Shown here: positions 1 to 7,527 of the stretch, piece by piece
Layout: every line of letters begins with the position of its first letter
Position numbering within the stretch: the first letter of the stretch is position 1
Assembly: GCA_947452765.1 (NCBI GenBank)
Contig: CANGDR010000005.1
Location: 1 to 64,000, forward strand
DNA from: Actinomycetota bacterium
GTDB taxonomy: Bacteria > Actinomycetota > Actinomycetes > S36-B12 > UBA5976
Length of the DNA stretch: 64,000 nt
Direction: 5' to 3'
The notes under the pieces: model-generated
What the model was told of the DNA's origin: nothing
Seen by the model: the letters and a program-made list of their open reading frames with translations, nothing else
Databases searched by the model: none
Position numbers and translations under genes: made by a program

Positions 1-146
1 GCGTTGAAAACTGAGCCCATCCCAGAATCGATCCGAGTATCGACTCGAGCCATGGCATTATCAAGCACGGCATCAATACGACCGACAACGCCAACCGGCA
101 CCGCAACAGCGCGCCTGAGTAAGGCTTGTGGCCTGGCAATAGACAT
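1..146 (-). CDS. Unidentified protein under c-di-AMP riboswitch control (partial, N-terminus only)
   Basis: An open frame reads from an ATG at 146 off the left edge, giving about 48 residues beginning MSIARPQALLRRAVAVPVGV. It is absent from the ORF track because it is cut by the window edge. A GGGAG ribosome-binding site (153-157) sits 6 nt before the ATG and overlaps the 3' strand of the riboswitch P1 helix. The visible part is Arg-rich followed by a short apolar run and shows no recognisable domain. In other Actinobacteria this riboswitch class usually precedes cell-wall hydrolases (Rpf, NlpC/P60), but nothing visible confirms that here. The alternative ATG at 150 hits a stop after about 25 codons. 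Confidence 0.6.
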   Translation of the reverse strand, partial: MSIARPQALLRRAVAVPVGVVGRIDAVLDNAMARVDTRIDSGMGSVFN

Positions 147-151
147 ACATT

Positions 152-321
152 GCTCCCGGCGCCGGTGAGGTTAGCTGTCGGGTTCGGACTGGGAAGTCAT
201 CCGGCCAGTTTCCTGGCTTCACCCCTAGGTCCTTACGGACCGGCTTACCTGTGGTTTCCCCACACTCACCAAAGTTTGGATCACCCTCCGCAAGTGGTGA
301 GATTTGGCGCCTTGCGGGAGC
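152..321 (-). promoter_or_regulatory. c-di-AMP riboswitch (ydaO/yuaA class)
   Basis: On the minus strand the family hallmarks appear in order: GGCGCCAAATC near the 5' end, GGGGAAACCAC, AGGGGTGAAGCC, and the 3' block CCGAACCCGACAGCTAACCTC followed by CCGGCGCC. GGCGCC at 306-311 pairs with GGCGCC at 158-163, and GGCTCCC/GGGAGC (316-321 with 152-157) extends P1 across a 4-nt GCAA bulge. The outer P1 strand contains the ribosome-binding site of the downstream ORF, so ligand-stabilised P1 should block initiation. This is an inference from pairing, but it matches the usual OFF behaviour of the class. Both the aptamer and DisA (5664-6752) are in this window. Confidence 0.85.
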
Positions 322-546
322 CGGTTTCTGTTGAAACCTTCACTTTTAGGCTACCTAAGGAACCTGACTTGGGTGGACTTGAGAAGGGTAAAGACACGGT
401 AAAGATGAAGGGATTTTTTGGCAAATAACCCCTGAGTTTATTGGTTTTTCAAGCCATCCCAGATACTGAAATAACTCGTGTGACATATGCCCCAGTTGGG
501 ATATTCGGACATTTTGGATATTTACAGGTCTGGATCGAGGATCCCC
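322..546 (-). promoter_or_regulatory. Leader and probable promoter region upstream of the riboswitch
   Basis: No convincing gene lies between the riboswitch and proC. On the minus strand a weak TTGAAA (447-452) and TTATTT (423-428) pair, 18 nt apart, could be the promoter of the riboswitch transcript. The ORF-track entry 126-428 on the plus strand is the antisense of the aptamer and is not a gene. Confidence 0.3.
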
Positions 547-1344
547 CTACTGGGCACCAAGTTCCCGCGAGCGATCCCGGGCAGCTTCCATCGCCGAGAG
601 GAATGCGGCCCGGACCTTGAAGTCATCAAACTGACGCAAGGCTGCAACTGTGGTGCCGCCCGGCGAGGTGACCTGTTCCCGCAGCACGGTTGGGTGTTCG
701 CCGGTTTCGCGCAGCATCGTTGCTGCGCCATAAACGGTTTGCAGGACAAGTTCGGTTGAAACATCGCGCGGTAGGCCTAGCATTACGCCAGCTTCGATCA
801 TGGCCTCAACGACATAGAAGATGTAAGCCGGTCCTGAGCCTGAAATTGCAGTCACAGCATCTTGGTACTTCTCGGGTACTCGAACTACATGACCAACACT
901 TCTTAGCAAGGCTTCCGTGCGATCGAGATGTTCTTCCGTTGAGTTGGTGCCTTGGCTAATTGCAGCCATACCTTCATCAACTAACGCAGGGGTGTTCGGC
1001 ATCACGCGGACTACAGCAGTTCCTGCAGGTAGTCGCGCTTCAATGAACTCGGTCGTGATGCCAGCCGCTAGCGAGACAACTAATGCGCCAGGCTTTAGCG
1101 ACCCTGCAATTTCTTCGAGCACGCTGCCCATGTCTTGGGGTTTTACAACCAACGCGATGGTGTCAGCTGTGGCTGCAACTTCAGCGTTAGTTCCGTTCTT
1201 AACACCGTGCTTTGCGGTTACTTCAGCCGAACGTTCGATGCGTCGGTCTGCGATAAGTAGTTCTGAGGTCGGTACGTCGGCGCGAAGTAACCCCGCGAGC
1301 AAAGTCTCGCCCATGACGCCAGCGCCAATAATTGCGGTTGTCAT
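547..1344 (-). CDS. proC: Pyrroline-5-carboxylate reductase
   Basis: Catalyses the last step of proline synthesis, NAD(P)H-dependent reduction of pyrroline-5-carboxylate, in the cytoplasm. The N-terminus has the dinucleotide-binding motif IGAGVMGETLL (residues 6-16). AISGSGPAYIFYVVEAMIEAG (about 165-185) and VTSPGGTTVAAL near the C-terminus are the family signatures. At 265 aa it has the usual length. It starts 4 nt after the stop of the upstream proline dehydrogenase gene, so the two are probably cotranscribed. That pairs the enzyme making P5C from proline with the one turning P5C back into proline. Confidence 0.95.
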   Translation of the reverse strand: MTTAIIGAGVMGETLLAGLLRADVPTSELLIADRRIERSAEVTAKHGVKNGTNAEVAATADTIALVVKPQDMGSVLEEIAGSLKPGALVVSLAAGITTEFIEARLPAGTAVVRVMPNTPALVDEGMAAISQGTNSTEEHLDRTEALLRSVGHVVRVPEKYQDAVTAISGSGPAYIFYVVEAMIEAGVMLGLPRDVSTELVLQTVYGAATMLRETGEHPTVLREQVTSPGGTTVAALRQFDDFKVRAAFLSAMEAARDRSRELGAQ

Positions 1345-1348
1345 ATTT

Positions 1349-2278
1349 TTAGCCTTTGGATACGAGGGAGCGGAGGAACAAACTTAAGTTCGCGGGCTTT
1401 TCAGCCATGCGACGCATTAAGTAGGGGTACCACTCTGTGCCATAAGGCACGTAAATCCGGACTTTATGGCCAAGTTCAGCAAGACGAATCTGTTCGTCAG
1501 GTCGAACGCCAAGCAACATCTGGAATTCAAAAGTATCTTTCGCACGGCCACTACGCAGAGCTAAAGCCTGACCGATCTCGATCAAGCGCGGGTCATGAGT
1601 TGCCAACATTGGGTAGGCATCAGAATCAAGCAAAGTGCGCATGTTGCGGACGTATGCCTTGTCTATGTCACCGCGTTCGATGAATGCAACATCGGGACCT
1701 TCGGCATACGCACCTTTACACAGGCGCACGCGCGAACCCGCGTACGAATGTGCATTCACGTCATCTTCGGTGCGATGCAGTTGCGCCTGCAGAACTGCGC
1801 CACCGAATGAGAATTCTTTACGAACTGCACTAACGATACGAAGTGTTGAATCAATTGTGGTGTGATCTTCCATATCGAATGTGACAGTTGTGCCAACTTC
1901 GCTGGCAACGCGGGCAATAGTTAACGCGTTTTCAAGTGCAATGCTCTCGCCATCTGCACCTAATGCCTGGCCCACTGCGGAAAGCTTCACGGAAACTTCA
2001 GCCGCACCCGTTAAACCGTTGTCAGCCAATGCGCGAAGGACTTCTTTGTAATCCGCAACTGTCACATCGGCAGCAGCTCGATCTAGGGTGTCTTCACCTA
2101 GGCGATCGATGGTTGCCAGTAAACCCTTGCTATCCAGGTCCTCAACTGTGGCAACAACATCGGCAGTTGTTGTGCCTGCTACGAAACGATTGACTACGCC
2201 ACGGCTCAATGGTGAAGTGGAAACAAATTTTTCCAAAGTTTCGTTACGTGATGCTGAAACCAGTAATTCGCGAAGCAT
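1349..2278 (-). CDS. Proline dehydrogenase (monofunctional, FAD)
   Basis: Oxidises L-proline to P5C, passing electrons to the quinone pool via FAD. Motifs of the PRODH barrel are present: RLCKGAYAE (about 185), LATHDPRLIE (225), EFQMLLGVR (252) and the C-terminal YGTEWYPYLMRRMAEKPAN. At 309 aa it is the short monofunctional type, not a PutA fusion. A GGGAG ribosome-binding site precedes the ATG. It is first in a two-gene unit with proC. No clear P5C dehydrogenase is adjacent; the nearest ALDH in the window (29.8-31.3 kb) resembles a different subgroup. Confidence 0.92.
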   Translation of the reverse strand: MLRELLVSASRNETLEKFVSTSPLSRGVVNRFVAGTTTADVVATVEDLDSKGLLATIDRLGEDTLDRAAADVTVADYKEVLRALADNGLTGAAEVSVKLSAVGQALGADGESIALENALTIARVASEVGTTVTFDMEDHTTIDSTLRIVSAVRKEFSFGGAVLQAQLHRTEDDVNAHSYAGSRVRLCKGAYAEGPDVAFIERGDIDKAYVRNMRTLLDSDAYPMLATHDPRLIEIGQALALRSGRAKDTFEFQMLLGVRPDEQIRLAELGHKVRIYVPYGTEWYPYLMRRMAEKPANLSLFLRSLVSKG

Positions 2279-2342
2279 GACTCTCCCACAGGCAAGCGAT
2301 CCATCGAGGATCTGAGATCAACTTTACGCTGTTTTATAAGGG

Positions 2343-3278
2343 CTAGACATCGTCAGAGAACCAGTCCAGGCGGCGCAGGATGATGCCTTCCCGAAGCGCC
2401 CAAGGACAGATTTCAAACTCGGTGACCTGCAGTAACTCCATAGCCTCTTGCGCGACGATTGCGCCAGCTAGAAGTTGTTCTGCTCGCCCAACTGAAACGC
2501 CAGGAAGTTTGGCTCGATCACTTGACGGCATCTCGGCTAGGCGTGGCACCCATTTAGCTAAGTCGTTTGCCGTGAGCAATCGCTGGACTCTAGCGCCTTC
2601 TGAAGATGGGGCCGACCCTGCGATCCGGGAAAGTTGCCGGAAGGTTTTGCTGGTTGCTGCCACGTGATTTGGTTTGCCGTGGCTCAAAATTTCCGATAAC
2701 TGACCTTCCAGCACTTCTCGCACGTATTTGCGCAACGCTTTTACCTCGCCATCACTTGGCGGATCCGCGGTAAAGAAATCACGTGTCAGGCGTCCCGCAC
2801 CGATGGGCATAGATGTCGCAAGCTCGGGATTTTCATCGGTGCCAATGGCTACTTCAAATGAACCGCCACCGATGTCTGCAACCAAAAGCCGGCCAGATGA
2901 CCACCCGTACCACCGACGAACTGCTAGGAAAGTCAGAATCGCTTCATGGTCGCCGTCTAGGACTTGGAGGTCAATACCGGTTTCAGTTCTTACGGCATCC
3001 AAGATGTCATCAGAATTTCCAGCGTCGCGCACAGCTGATGTAGCAAATGCCAGAATCTCCACGCAGTCATGTTCAGTTACATAAGCCTGGCACTCATGCA
3101 TAACTTCGATGAGCTCGTTGACTGCCGCTTTGCGGATGTTGCCTTCGGAGTTAATACGTTCGGCCAATTTAAGTTCGTATTTTTGCGACAAAAACGGGAT
3201 TGGGGCGGCGCCACTATGGGCATCGACAATTAGAAGGTGGACGGTATTTGAACCGACGTCTAACACTGCCATGCGCAC
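2343..3278 (-). CDS. Exopolyphosphatase/GppA-family phosphatase
   Basis: Ppx/GppA family: acts on polyphosphate or pppGpp through an actin-like ATPase fold. The phosphate-1 loop MAVLDVGSNTVHLLIVD is at the N-terminus and the phosphate-2 loop VADIGGGSFEVAIG near residue 135. The ORF track extends the frame to 3518, but that part has no family similarity and would overlap the divergent gene. The GTG at 3278 is preferred because TACCGT lies 7 nt upstream as in other leaderless starts here; the ATG at 3272 is the alternative. The resulting 311 aa fits short actinobacterial Ppx proteins. Confidence 0.88.
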   Translation of the reverse strand: MRMAVLDVGSNTVHLLIVDAHSGAAPIPFLSQKYELKLAERINSEGNIRKAAVNELIEVMHECQAYVTEHDCVEILAFATSAVRDAGNSDDILDAVRTETGIDLQVLDGDHEAILTFLAVRRWYGWSSGRLLVADIGGGSFEVAIGTDENPELATSMPIGAGRLTRDFFTADPPSDGEVKALRKYVREVLEGQLSEILSHGKPNHVAATSKTFRQLSRIAGSAPSSEGARVQRLLTANDLAKWVPRLAEMPSSDRAKLPGVSVGRAEQLLAGAIVAQEAMELLQVTEFEICPWALREGIILRRLDWFSDDV

Positions 3279-3285
3279 ACACGTA

Positions 3286-3291
3286 ACGGTA
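3286..3291 (-). promoter_or_regulatory. -10 element, probable leaderless start of ppx-like gene
   Basis: TACCGT on the minus strand ends 7 nt before the GTG at 3278, leaving no room for a ribosome-binding site. Confidence 0.5.
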
Positions 3292-3333
3292 CTTGTTTCC
3301 TTGACCGCGGTCACGCAATGAGGGCAAACACAA

Positions 3334-3339
3334 TAGGCT
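3334..3339 (+). promoter_or_regulatory. -10 element, probable leaderless start of the 3346 gene
   Basis: TAGGCT followed by 6 nt and the GTG at 3346. No Shine-Dalgarno sequence is present. Confidence 0.55.
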
Positions 3340-3345
3340 TGTGTC

Positions 3346-4125
3346 GTGGTTGAAAAGAATCTTGATTTCCCTCGCGCATGGGTTGAGTTTGTGGACCCTG
3401 AGGATGACACTAATTTGTATCGTTGCGATCTGACTTGGTTAACCAGTCGATGGACCTGCATCTGGGGTAATGGATGTAAAGGTATCGACAAAGAAAACCC
3501 AGACGTTGGTTGTTGCAACCTTGGCGCACATATCGCCGATAAAGAAGATTACAAGAACACCAAGAAGTACGCCGCTATGTTGACCCCAGAAATTTGGCAG
3601 AACCATAAAGAAGGCAACAAGAACGGTATGTTCGAAAAGGACGATGAAGGCGATCGCAAGACTCGTGCATTTAATGGTGCCTGCATCTTCCATAACCGCA
3701 ATGGTTTCGAAGGTGGTGACGGTTGTTCGCTCCACATCCTTGCTGGACAACTAGGTGTGAACCCACTTGTTACTAAGCCACAGGTTTGTTGGGAACTTCC
3801 GATTCGTCGCACCTTCGAAGAAGTTAAGCGCCCAGACGATGTCGACATCATTGTGATTGGTATCGAGGAATACAACCGTCGCGGTTGGGGTCCAGGCGGC
3901 GCAGATTTAGATTGGTACTGCACCACCGCCACTGAAGCTCATGTCGGTGCGCGCGCAGTTTACGAATCTTACGAACCTGAACTAACTGCTTTGATGGGCA
4001 AGAAGGCTTACAAGATTCTGGCCGAGCATTGCAAGGCTCGCGAAGACGTAATTGCAGCTACTAAAGCATCGGGTGACACTCGCGCGATCAAGTACCTCGC
4101 AATTCATCCAGCCACACCTAAATAA
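3346..4125 (+). CDS. Conserved Cys-rich protein, putative metal/Fe-S binding
   Basis: Soluble 259-aa protein with no firmly recognised family. Cysteines are clustered: C27, C38, C44, C56 and C57 (CIWGNGCKGID, VGCCNLGAH), then CIFHNRNGF, GGDGCSLHILAGQLG and QVCWELPIRR. The GCSLH...CWELP part recalls YkgJ/DUF3109-type metal-binding proteins; that resemblance is by eye only. The GTG start is supported by the leaderless -10 at 3334. It lies divergently from the Ppx gene and about 70 nt before radA. A role is not assigned. Confidence 0.85.
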   Translation: MVEKNLDFPRAWVEFVDPEDDTNLYRCDLTWLTSRWTCIWGNGCKGIDKENPDVGCCNLGAHIADKEDYKNTKKYAAMLTPEIWQNHKEGNKNGMFEKDDEGDRKTRAFNGACIFHNRNGFEGGDGCSLHILAGQLGVNPLVTKPQVCWELPIRRTFEEVKRPDDVDIIVIGIEEYNRRGWGPGGADLDWYCTTATEAHVGARAVYESYEPELTALMGKKAYKILAEHCKAREDVIAATKASGDTRAIKYLAIHPATPK

Positions 4126-4181
4126 CAGTTCTGGTTTAACAACCTTGTGCACCGATACCTGCGGGTGTCGGAGGCAACGCG

Positions 4182-4187
4182 TACCCT
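4182..4187 (+). promoter_or_regulatory. -10 element, probable leaderless start of radA
   Basis: TACCCT followed by 6 nt (AGGGAC) and the ATG of radA at 4194. Confidence 0.5.
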
Positions 4188-4193
4188 AGGGAC

Positions 4194-5567
4194 ATGGCCA
4201 AAGCAGCGCGCGCTTCTTATAAATGCACCGAGTGTGGTTGGTCTGGCCCAAAATGGGTTGGCCGTTGCCCGGAATGCCAAGCCTGGAGTTCAGTTTCTGA
4301 AACATCCGTAGCTCCAGCTCGCGCTGGCCTTCGGACATCGGCGGCTGGTGTAGCGCCTGGTAAACCTGCTCGGGCAGTGCGTGACATCCCGCTTGGCGAA
4401 GTTGAGCGCACTTCTACTGGCATCGAAGAATTCGATCGAGTACTTGGTGGTGGACTTGTCGCTGGCCAATGTGTGCTGGTTGCCGGTGAGCCAGGTGTGG
4501 GTAAATCAACTTTGTTATTAGAAGCTGCCGATAAGTTTGCCCGAGCTTCAGGCAAGCCAAGAAAAGTACTTTACATATCCGGTGAAGAATCTGCGGAACA
4601 AATTGGCATCCGCGCTCGTCGGATTGGTGTTAACGCCGAAACCTTATTAATCGCCGATGAAACCGACTTAGCTGTTTTGTTAGGTCATGTCGAAGATGTC
4701 GATCCTGATTTATTGATCGTAGATAGCGTGCAAACTATTGCATCATCCGAACTCGACGGACGTGCTGGTGGCGTTGCCCAAGTGCACGAAGTAACCCAGG
4801 TCCTTACGCGCGCTGCTAAAGGTCGCCGGATGCCGTTACTTTTAATCGGACAGTCAACTCGTGATAACTCAGTTGCTGGTCCGCGTTCCCTCGAGCACTT
4901 AGTCGACACTGTTTTAACTTTTGAAGGTGATCGTGGCACCCCACTTCGGTTACTTCGCGCCAACAAAAATCGGTATGGGCCAGCTGATGAAGTTGCATGT
5001 TTCGAACAAGCTGATGATGGCCTACGCCAAGTTACGGATCCATCCGCACTTTTCCGATCCCAGCGTGACCACGCCATCCCAGGTACCTGCATCGCAATCA
5101 CCCTCGAAGGTCGGCGCGCGCTTCTGGTCGAAGTTCAATCCTTGGTAACCACGAGTCCTGGCAATAACCCAATGCGGCGAACGACTGGGTTTGATAATGC
5201 TCGAGCCGCCATGTTGATCGCTGTGACCGAGCGCGCGGCTCGACTAAAGCTCTGGGATAAGGATGTCTATTTGGCAACCGTGGCTGGCGCCAAGATCTCT
5301 GACCCTGGCGCTGACTTGGCTATGTGTTTGGCAATTACCTCAGCAGCCCGAGATACCGCATTGCCTATTGACCTAGTAGCCATTGGTGAAGTGGCGCTTA
5401 GTGGCGACGTTCGCCCTTCTCCTGGCATGAACCAACGCTTAAGTGAAGCCGCTCGAATCGGATTCAAGACTGCGCTGGTGCCAAAAGGCACCAAGTTGTC
5501 AGCCGGGTTGAAGGGACTTCGCATGATCGAAGTCGCCTCTCTAGCCGAGGCCGTAAACGCAGTTTGA
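4194..5567 (+). CDS. radA: DNA repair protein RadA (Sms)
   Basis: RecA-like ATPase that processes recombination intermediates and branch migration. It has an N-terminal C4 zinc finger (CTECGWSGPKWVGRCPEC, residues 11-28), Walker A GEPGVGKSTLL (about 98-108), the RadA-specific KNRYG motif (about 258-262), and a C-terminal Lon-protease-like domain (around 320-450, NNPMRRTTGFDNARAAML). At 457 aa it is full length. radA followed directly by disA is the common arrangement in Gram-positive bacteria, linking repair to c-di-AMP signalling. Confidence 0.97.
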   Translation: MAKAARASYKCTECGWSGPKWVGRCPECQAWSSVSETSVAPARAGLRTSAAGVAPGKPARAVRDIPLGEVERTSTGIEEFDRVLGGGLVAGQCVLVAGEPGVGKSTLLLEAADKFARASGKPRKVLYISGEESAEQIGIRARRIGVNAETLLIADETDLAVLLGHVEDVDPDLLIVDSVQTIASSELDGRAGGVAQVHEVTQVLTRAAKGRRMPLLLIGQSTRDNSVAGPRSLEHLVDTVLTFEGDRGTPLRLLRANKNRYGPADEVACFEQADDGLRQVTDPSALFRSQRDHAIPGTCIAITLEGRRALLVEVQSLVTTSPGNNPMRRTTGFDNARAAMLIAVTERAARLKLWDKDVYLATVAGAKISDPGADLAMCLAITSAARDTALPIDLVAIGEVALSGDVRPSPGMNQRLSEAARIGFKTALVPKGTKLSAGLKGLRMIEVASLAEAVNAV

Positions 5568-5663
5568 ACTACATCACCACAAAGATAAACATTGGGTTAA
5601 GTACGTTGTATCGGACCAAGGAACGCTTAGACTCTAGACAATCCTGCTCGAGAAAGAATTCCT

Positions 5664-6752
5664 GTGGCCGTCAAGGACCAAACCGATTCCGCTGAACTTC
5701 TGCGTTCCGTACTTGCCCAAGTTGCCCCTGGCACCCAATTGCGCGATGGCCTAGAGCGAATTTTGCGCGGTAGTACCGGCGCGTTGATCGTGCTTGGTCA
5801 AGACAAAATCATTAATACCATTAGCTCTGGCGGCTTTGATGTCAACATCGAATTTTCGGCTACTCGGTTGCGGGAGTTAGCAAAGATGGATGGCGCGGTT
5901 ATTTGCGATCGCGAAGCAACTCGAATCATTTCAGCTGCCGTGCAATTACTTCCTGACCCGTCGATCCCCACTAATGAGCAAGGAACTCGTCATCGTACGG
6001 CTGATCGTGTTTCGCGCCAATCAAATTTGCCGGTCATAAGCGTAAGTAAATCGATGAACATCATCGCGTTATATCTAAATGGTCTTCGTTACGTATTGGA
6101 AGATTCTGCCTCGATACTTTCGCGAGCAAACCAGGCCTTAGCGACCCTGGAGAGATATCGAAGTCGGCTAGACGAAGTCGCAGGGTCTCTCTCAACATTA
6201 GAAATAGAAGATCTGGTTACCGCGCGAGATGTCGCAACCGTAATTCAGCGCCATGAAATGGTGCGCCGAATTTCCGATGAAATCGCGGCTTACGTGATTG
6301 AACTTGGGGCTGATGGCCGCTTGCTATCTTTGCAACTAGAAGAACTTGTCTCTGGTACTGCAGACGACTTACGTTACGTGCTCCGGGATTATCTGCCAAC
6401 CGGCCGCCGTACCAACAAATTGGAAACTGTCATGGGCGGATTGGGCCAACTCGATGCCGGTGCCCTCCTTGATATTTCAAACATCGCCGAAATTATGGGG
6501 CTGCCGAGCGATACCGAATCTTTGGATAATGCAATTCACCCACGCGGCTTCCGGCTCTTGGCAAGAGTTCCTCGGTTACCAGAAGTAATTTTTGAAAGTT
6601 TAATTTCACACTTTGGATCATTACAAAATCTTTTGTCTGCGTCCGCTGAAGAACTTCGCGATGTTGAAGGTGTTGGTGAGACTCGCGCGCGCGCAATCCG
6701 CGAAAACTTATCGCGTGTTGCGGAAGCTAGCTTGTTAGAGCGTTACGTCTAG
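5664..6752 (+). CDS. disA: DNA integrity scanning diadenylate cyclase DisA
   Basis: Makes cyclic di-AMP from two ATP while scanning DNA for branched structures. The N-terminal DAC domain carries the catalytic DGA (DGAVICDREATRI, about residue 75) and the RHR motif (GTRHRTADRVSRQSN, about residue 110). A helical linker follows, then a C-terminal helix-hairpin-helix DNA-binding region (LRDVEGVGETRARAIREN). 362 aa is full length. The GTG start has a weak purine-rich site (GAAAG) upstream. It is the only c-di-AMP synthase seen here and the probable source of ligand for the riboswitch at 152-321. Confidence 0.97.
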   Translation: MAVKDQTDSAELLRSVLAQVAPGTQLRDGLERILRGSTGALIVLGQDKIINTISSGGFDVNIEFSATRLRELAKMDGAVICDREATRIISAAVQLLPDPSIPTNEQGTRHRTADRVSRQSNLPVISVSKSMNIIALYLNGLRYVLEDSASILSRANQALATLERYRSRLDEVAGSLSTLEIEDLVTARDVATVIQRHEMVRRISDEIAAYVIELGADGRLLSLQLEELVSGTADDLRYVLRDYLPTGRRTNKLETVMGGLGQLDAGALLDISNIAEIMGLPSDTESLDNAIHPRGFRLLARVPRLPEVIFESLISHFGSLQNLLSASAEELRDVEGVGETRARAIRENLSRVAEASLLERYV

Positions 6753-6782
6753 TTAGCTCTGATACTGAAGAAGTTTTGGGAG

Positions 6783-7436
6783 TTACTGAACTTCGAAGCG
6801 GGCGCCATCACTATTTAGGCTGCCATTACGTGCGTGGGCCCAGTACACGCCAGGTCTTGCCGTATTCCTAATCTTGCAGCCTTTTTCCGTTTGTTTCCCA
6901 ATCCAATTAACAGTGACTGACCAAACTTCGCCGGGTTGAAATTCCTTTAGATTCTTTTCATCACTGCTGTTGCAATGATCGGTAGACCAAATTAATGCTG
7001 GGCCAGAAATCACAGTGATCTCGTTAGCTCCGCTACCAACATCTCGCTTACAAACCTTTGAAGATATATTTTTTACTGTCATGGTGATTTGTAGTCCAAC
7101 CCCAACTTTTGTATTCGGCCTATCGAGGGCAACCTTTATTTGAGTATCAGCATCGGAACATTCTCCAGAAACAACGACTGGAACTGTTGGTGCTGTGGTG
7201 GGAATTAGTGCCGGAACTGGTGATTCGACATTAAGGGGCGTATCAGTTGCAGTTACTGAAACTGAGTTAGTTGGGGCTGCGCTTTCGGTTGACACCGCAA
7301 CTGGTGTGCTTCCACCACCCATGAAAGATTTTGCAATCAGCAAGACGGTCAATAGGGTTGCGATTCCAAATAGAACGCGGCGACGCCAATAAACCTGAGG
7401 TTCCTCAGGGCCAACTGGACGAGCTACACCGGACAC
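6783..7436 (-). CDS. Membrane-anchored extracytoplasmic protein of unknown function
   Basis: 217 aa. A short cytoplasmic stretch ends in WRRRVLFG, followed by one membrane segment (about 21-37), a Ser/Thr/Val/Pro-rich linker (40-90), and an outer domain (about 92-217) with four cysteines (SGECSD, KVCKRD, DHCNSS, KGCKIR) that could form two disulfides. The outer domain reads as beta-sandwich (alternating V/T/I strands), similar in style to DUF4232 or BsuPI-type domains, but no family is assigned. The GTG start at 7436 has a leaderless -10 (TACCGT) 6 nt upstream. Confidence 0.8.
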   Translation of the reverse strand: MSGVARPVGPEEPQVYWRRRVLFGIATLLTVLLIAKSFMGGGSTPVAVSTESAAPTNSVSVTATDTPLNVESPVPALIPTTAPTVPVVVSGECSDADTQIKVALDRPNTKVGVGLQITMTVKNISSKVCKRDVGSGANEITVISGPALIWSTDHCNSSDEKNLKEFQPGEVWSVTVNWIGKQTEKGCKIRNTARPGVYWAHARNGSLNSDGARFEVQ

Positions 7437-7442
7437 AAGTTC

Positions 7443-7448
7443 ACGGTA
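7443..7448 (-). promoter_or_regulatory. -10 element, probable leaderless start of the 217-aa protein
   Basis: TACCGT on the minus strand, 6 nt before the GTG at 7436. Confidence 0.45.
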
Positions 7449-7509
7449 ATAACCAAACCGCCTTAATTGTCGCAGGCGCGAGCAACTTAGATATAATTTA
7501 TAAAATTAA

Positions 7510-7527
7510 GTCGAAATTTTGTTCGAC
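7510..7527 (-). terminator. Probable intrinsic terminator after the asparaginase gene
   Basis: Immediately after the TAG stop, GTCGAA and TTCGAC form a 6-bp stem with a 6-nt loop. On the minus strand it is followed by a U-rich run (TTAATTTTATAAATT). The stem is short, so efficiency is uncertain. Confidence 0.5.

Noticed and set aside
126-428. 100-aa plus-strand ORF at the left end
   Set aside because: It is the complement of the c-di-AMP riboswitch; its composition follows the RNA structure on the other strand.
3279-3518. N-terminal extension of the Ppx-like ORF
   Set aside because: Not family-like, runs through the divergent promoter and the start of the Cys-rich protein gene.
4152-4171. 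CCGATACC-TGCG-GGTGTCGG hairpin before radA as a terminator
   Set aside because: Stem includes a G:U pair and is followed by AGGC without a U-tract; it overlaps the radA promoter and may be chance.
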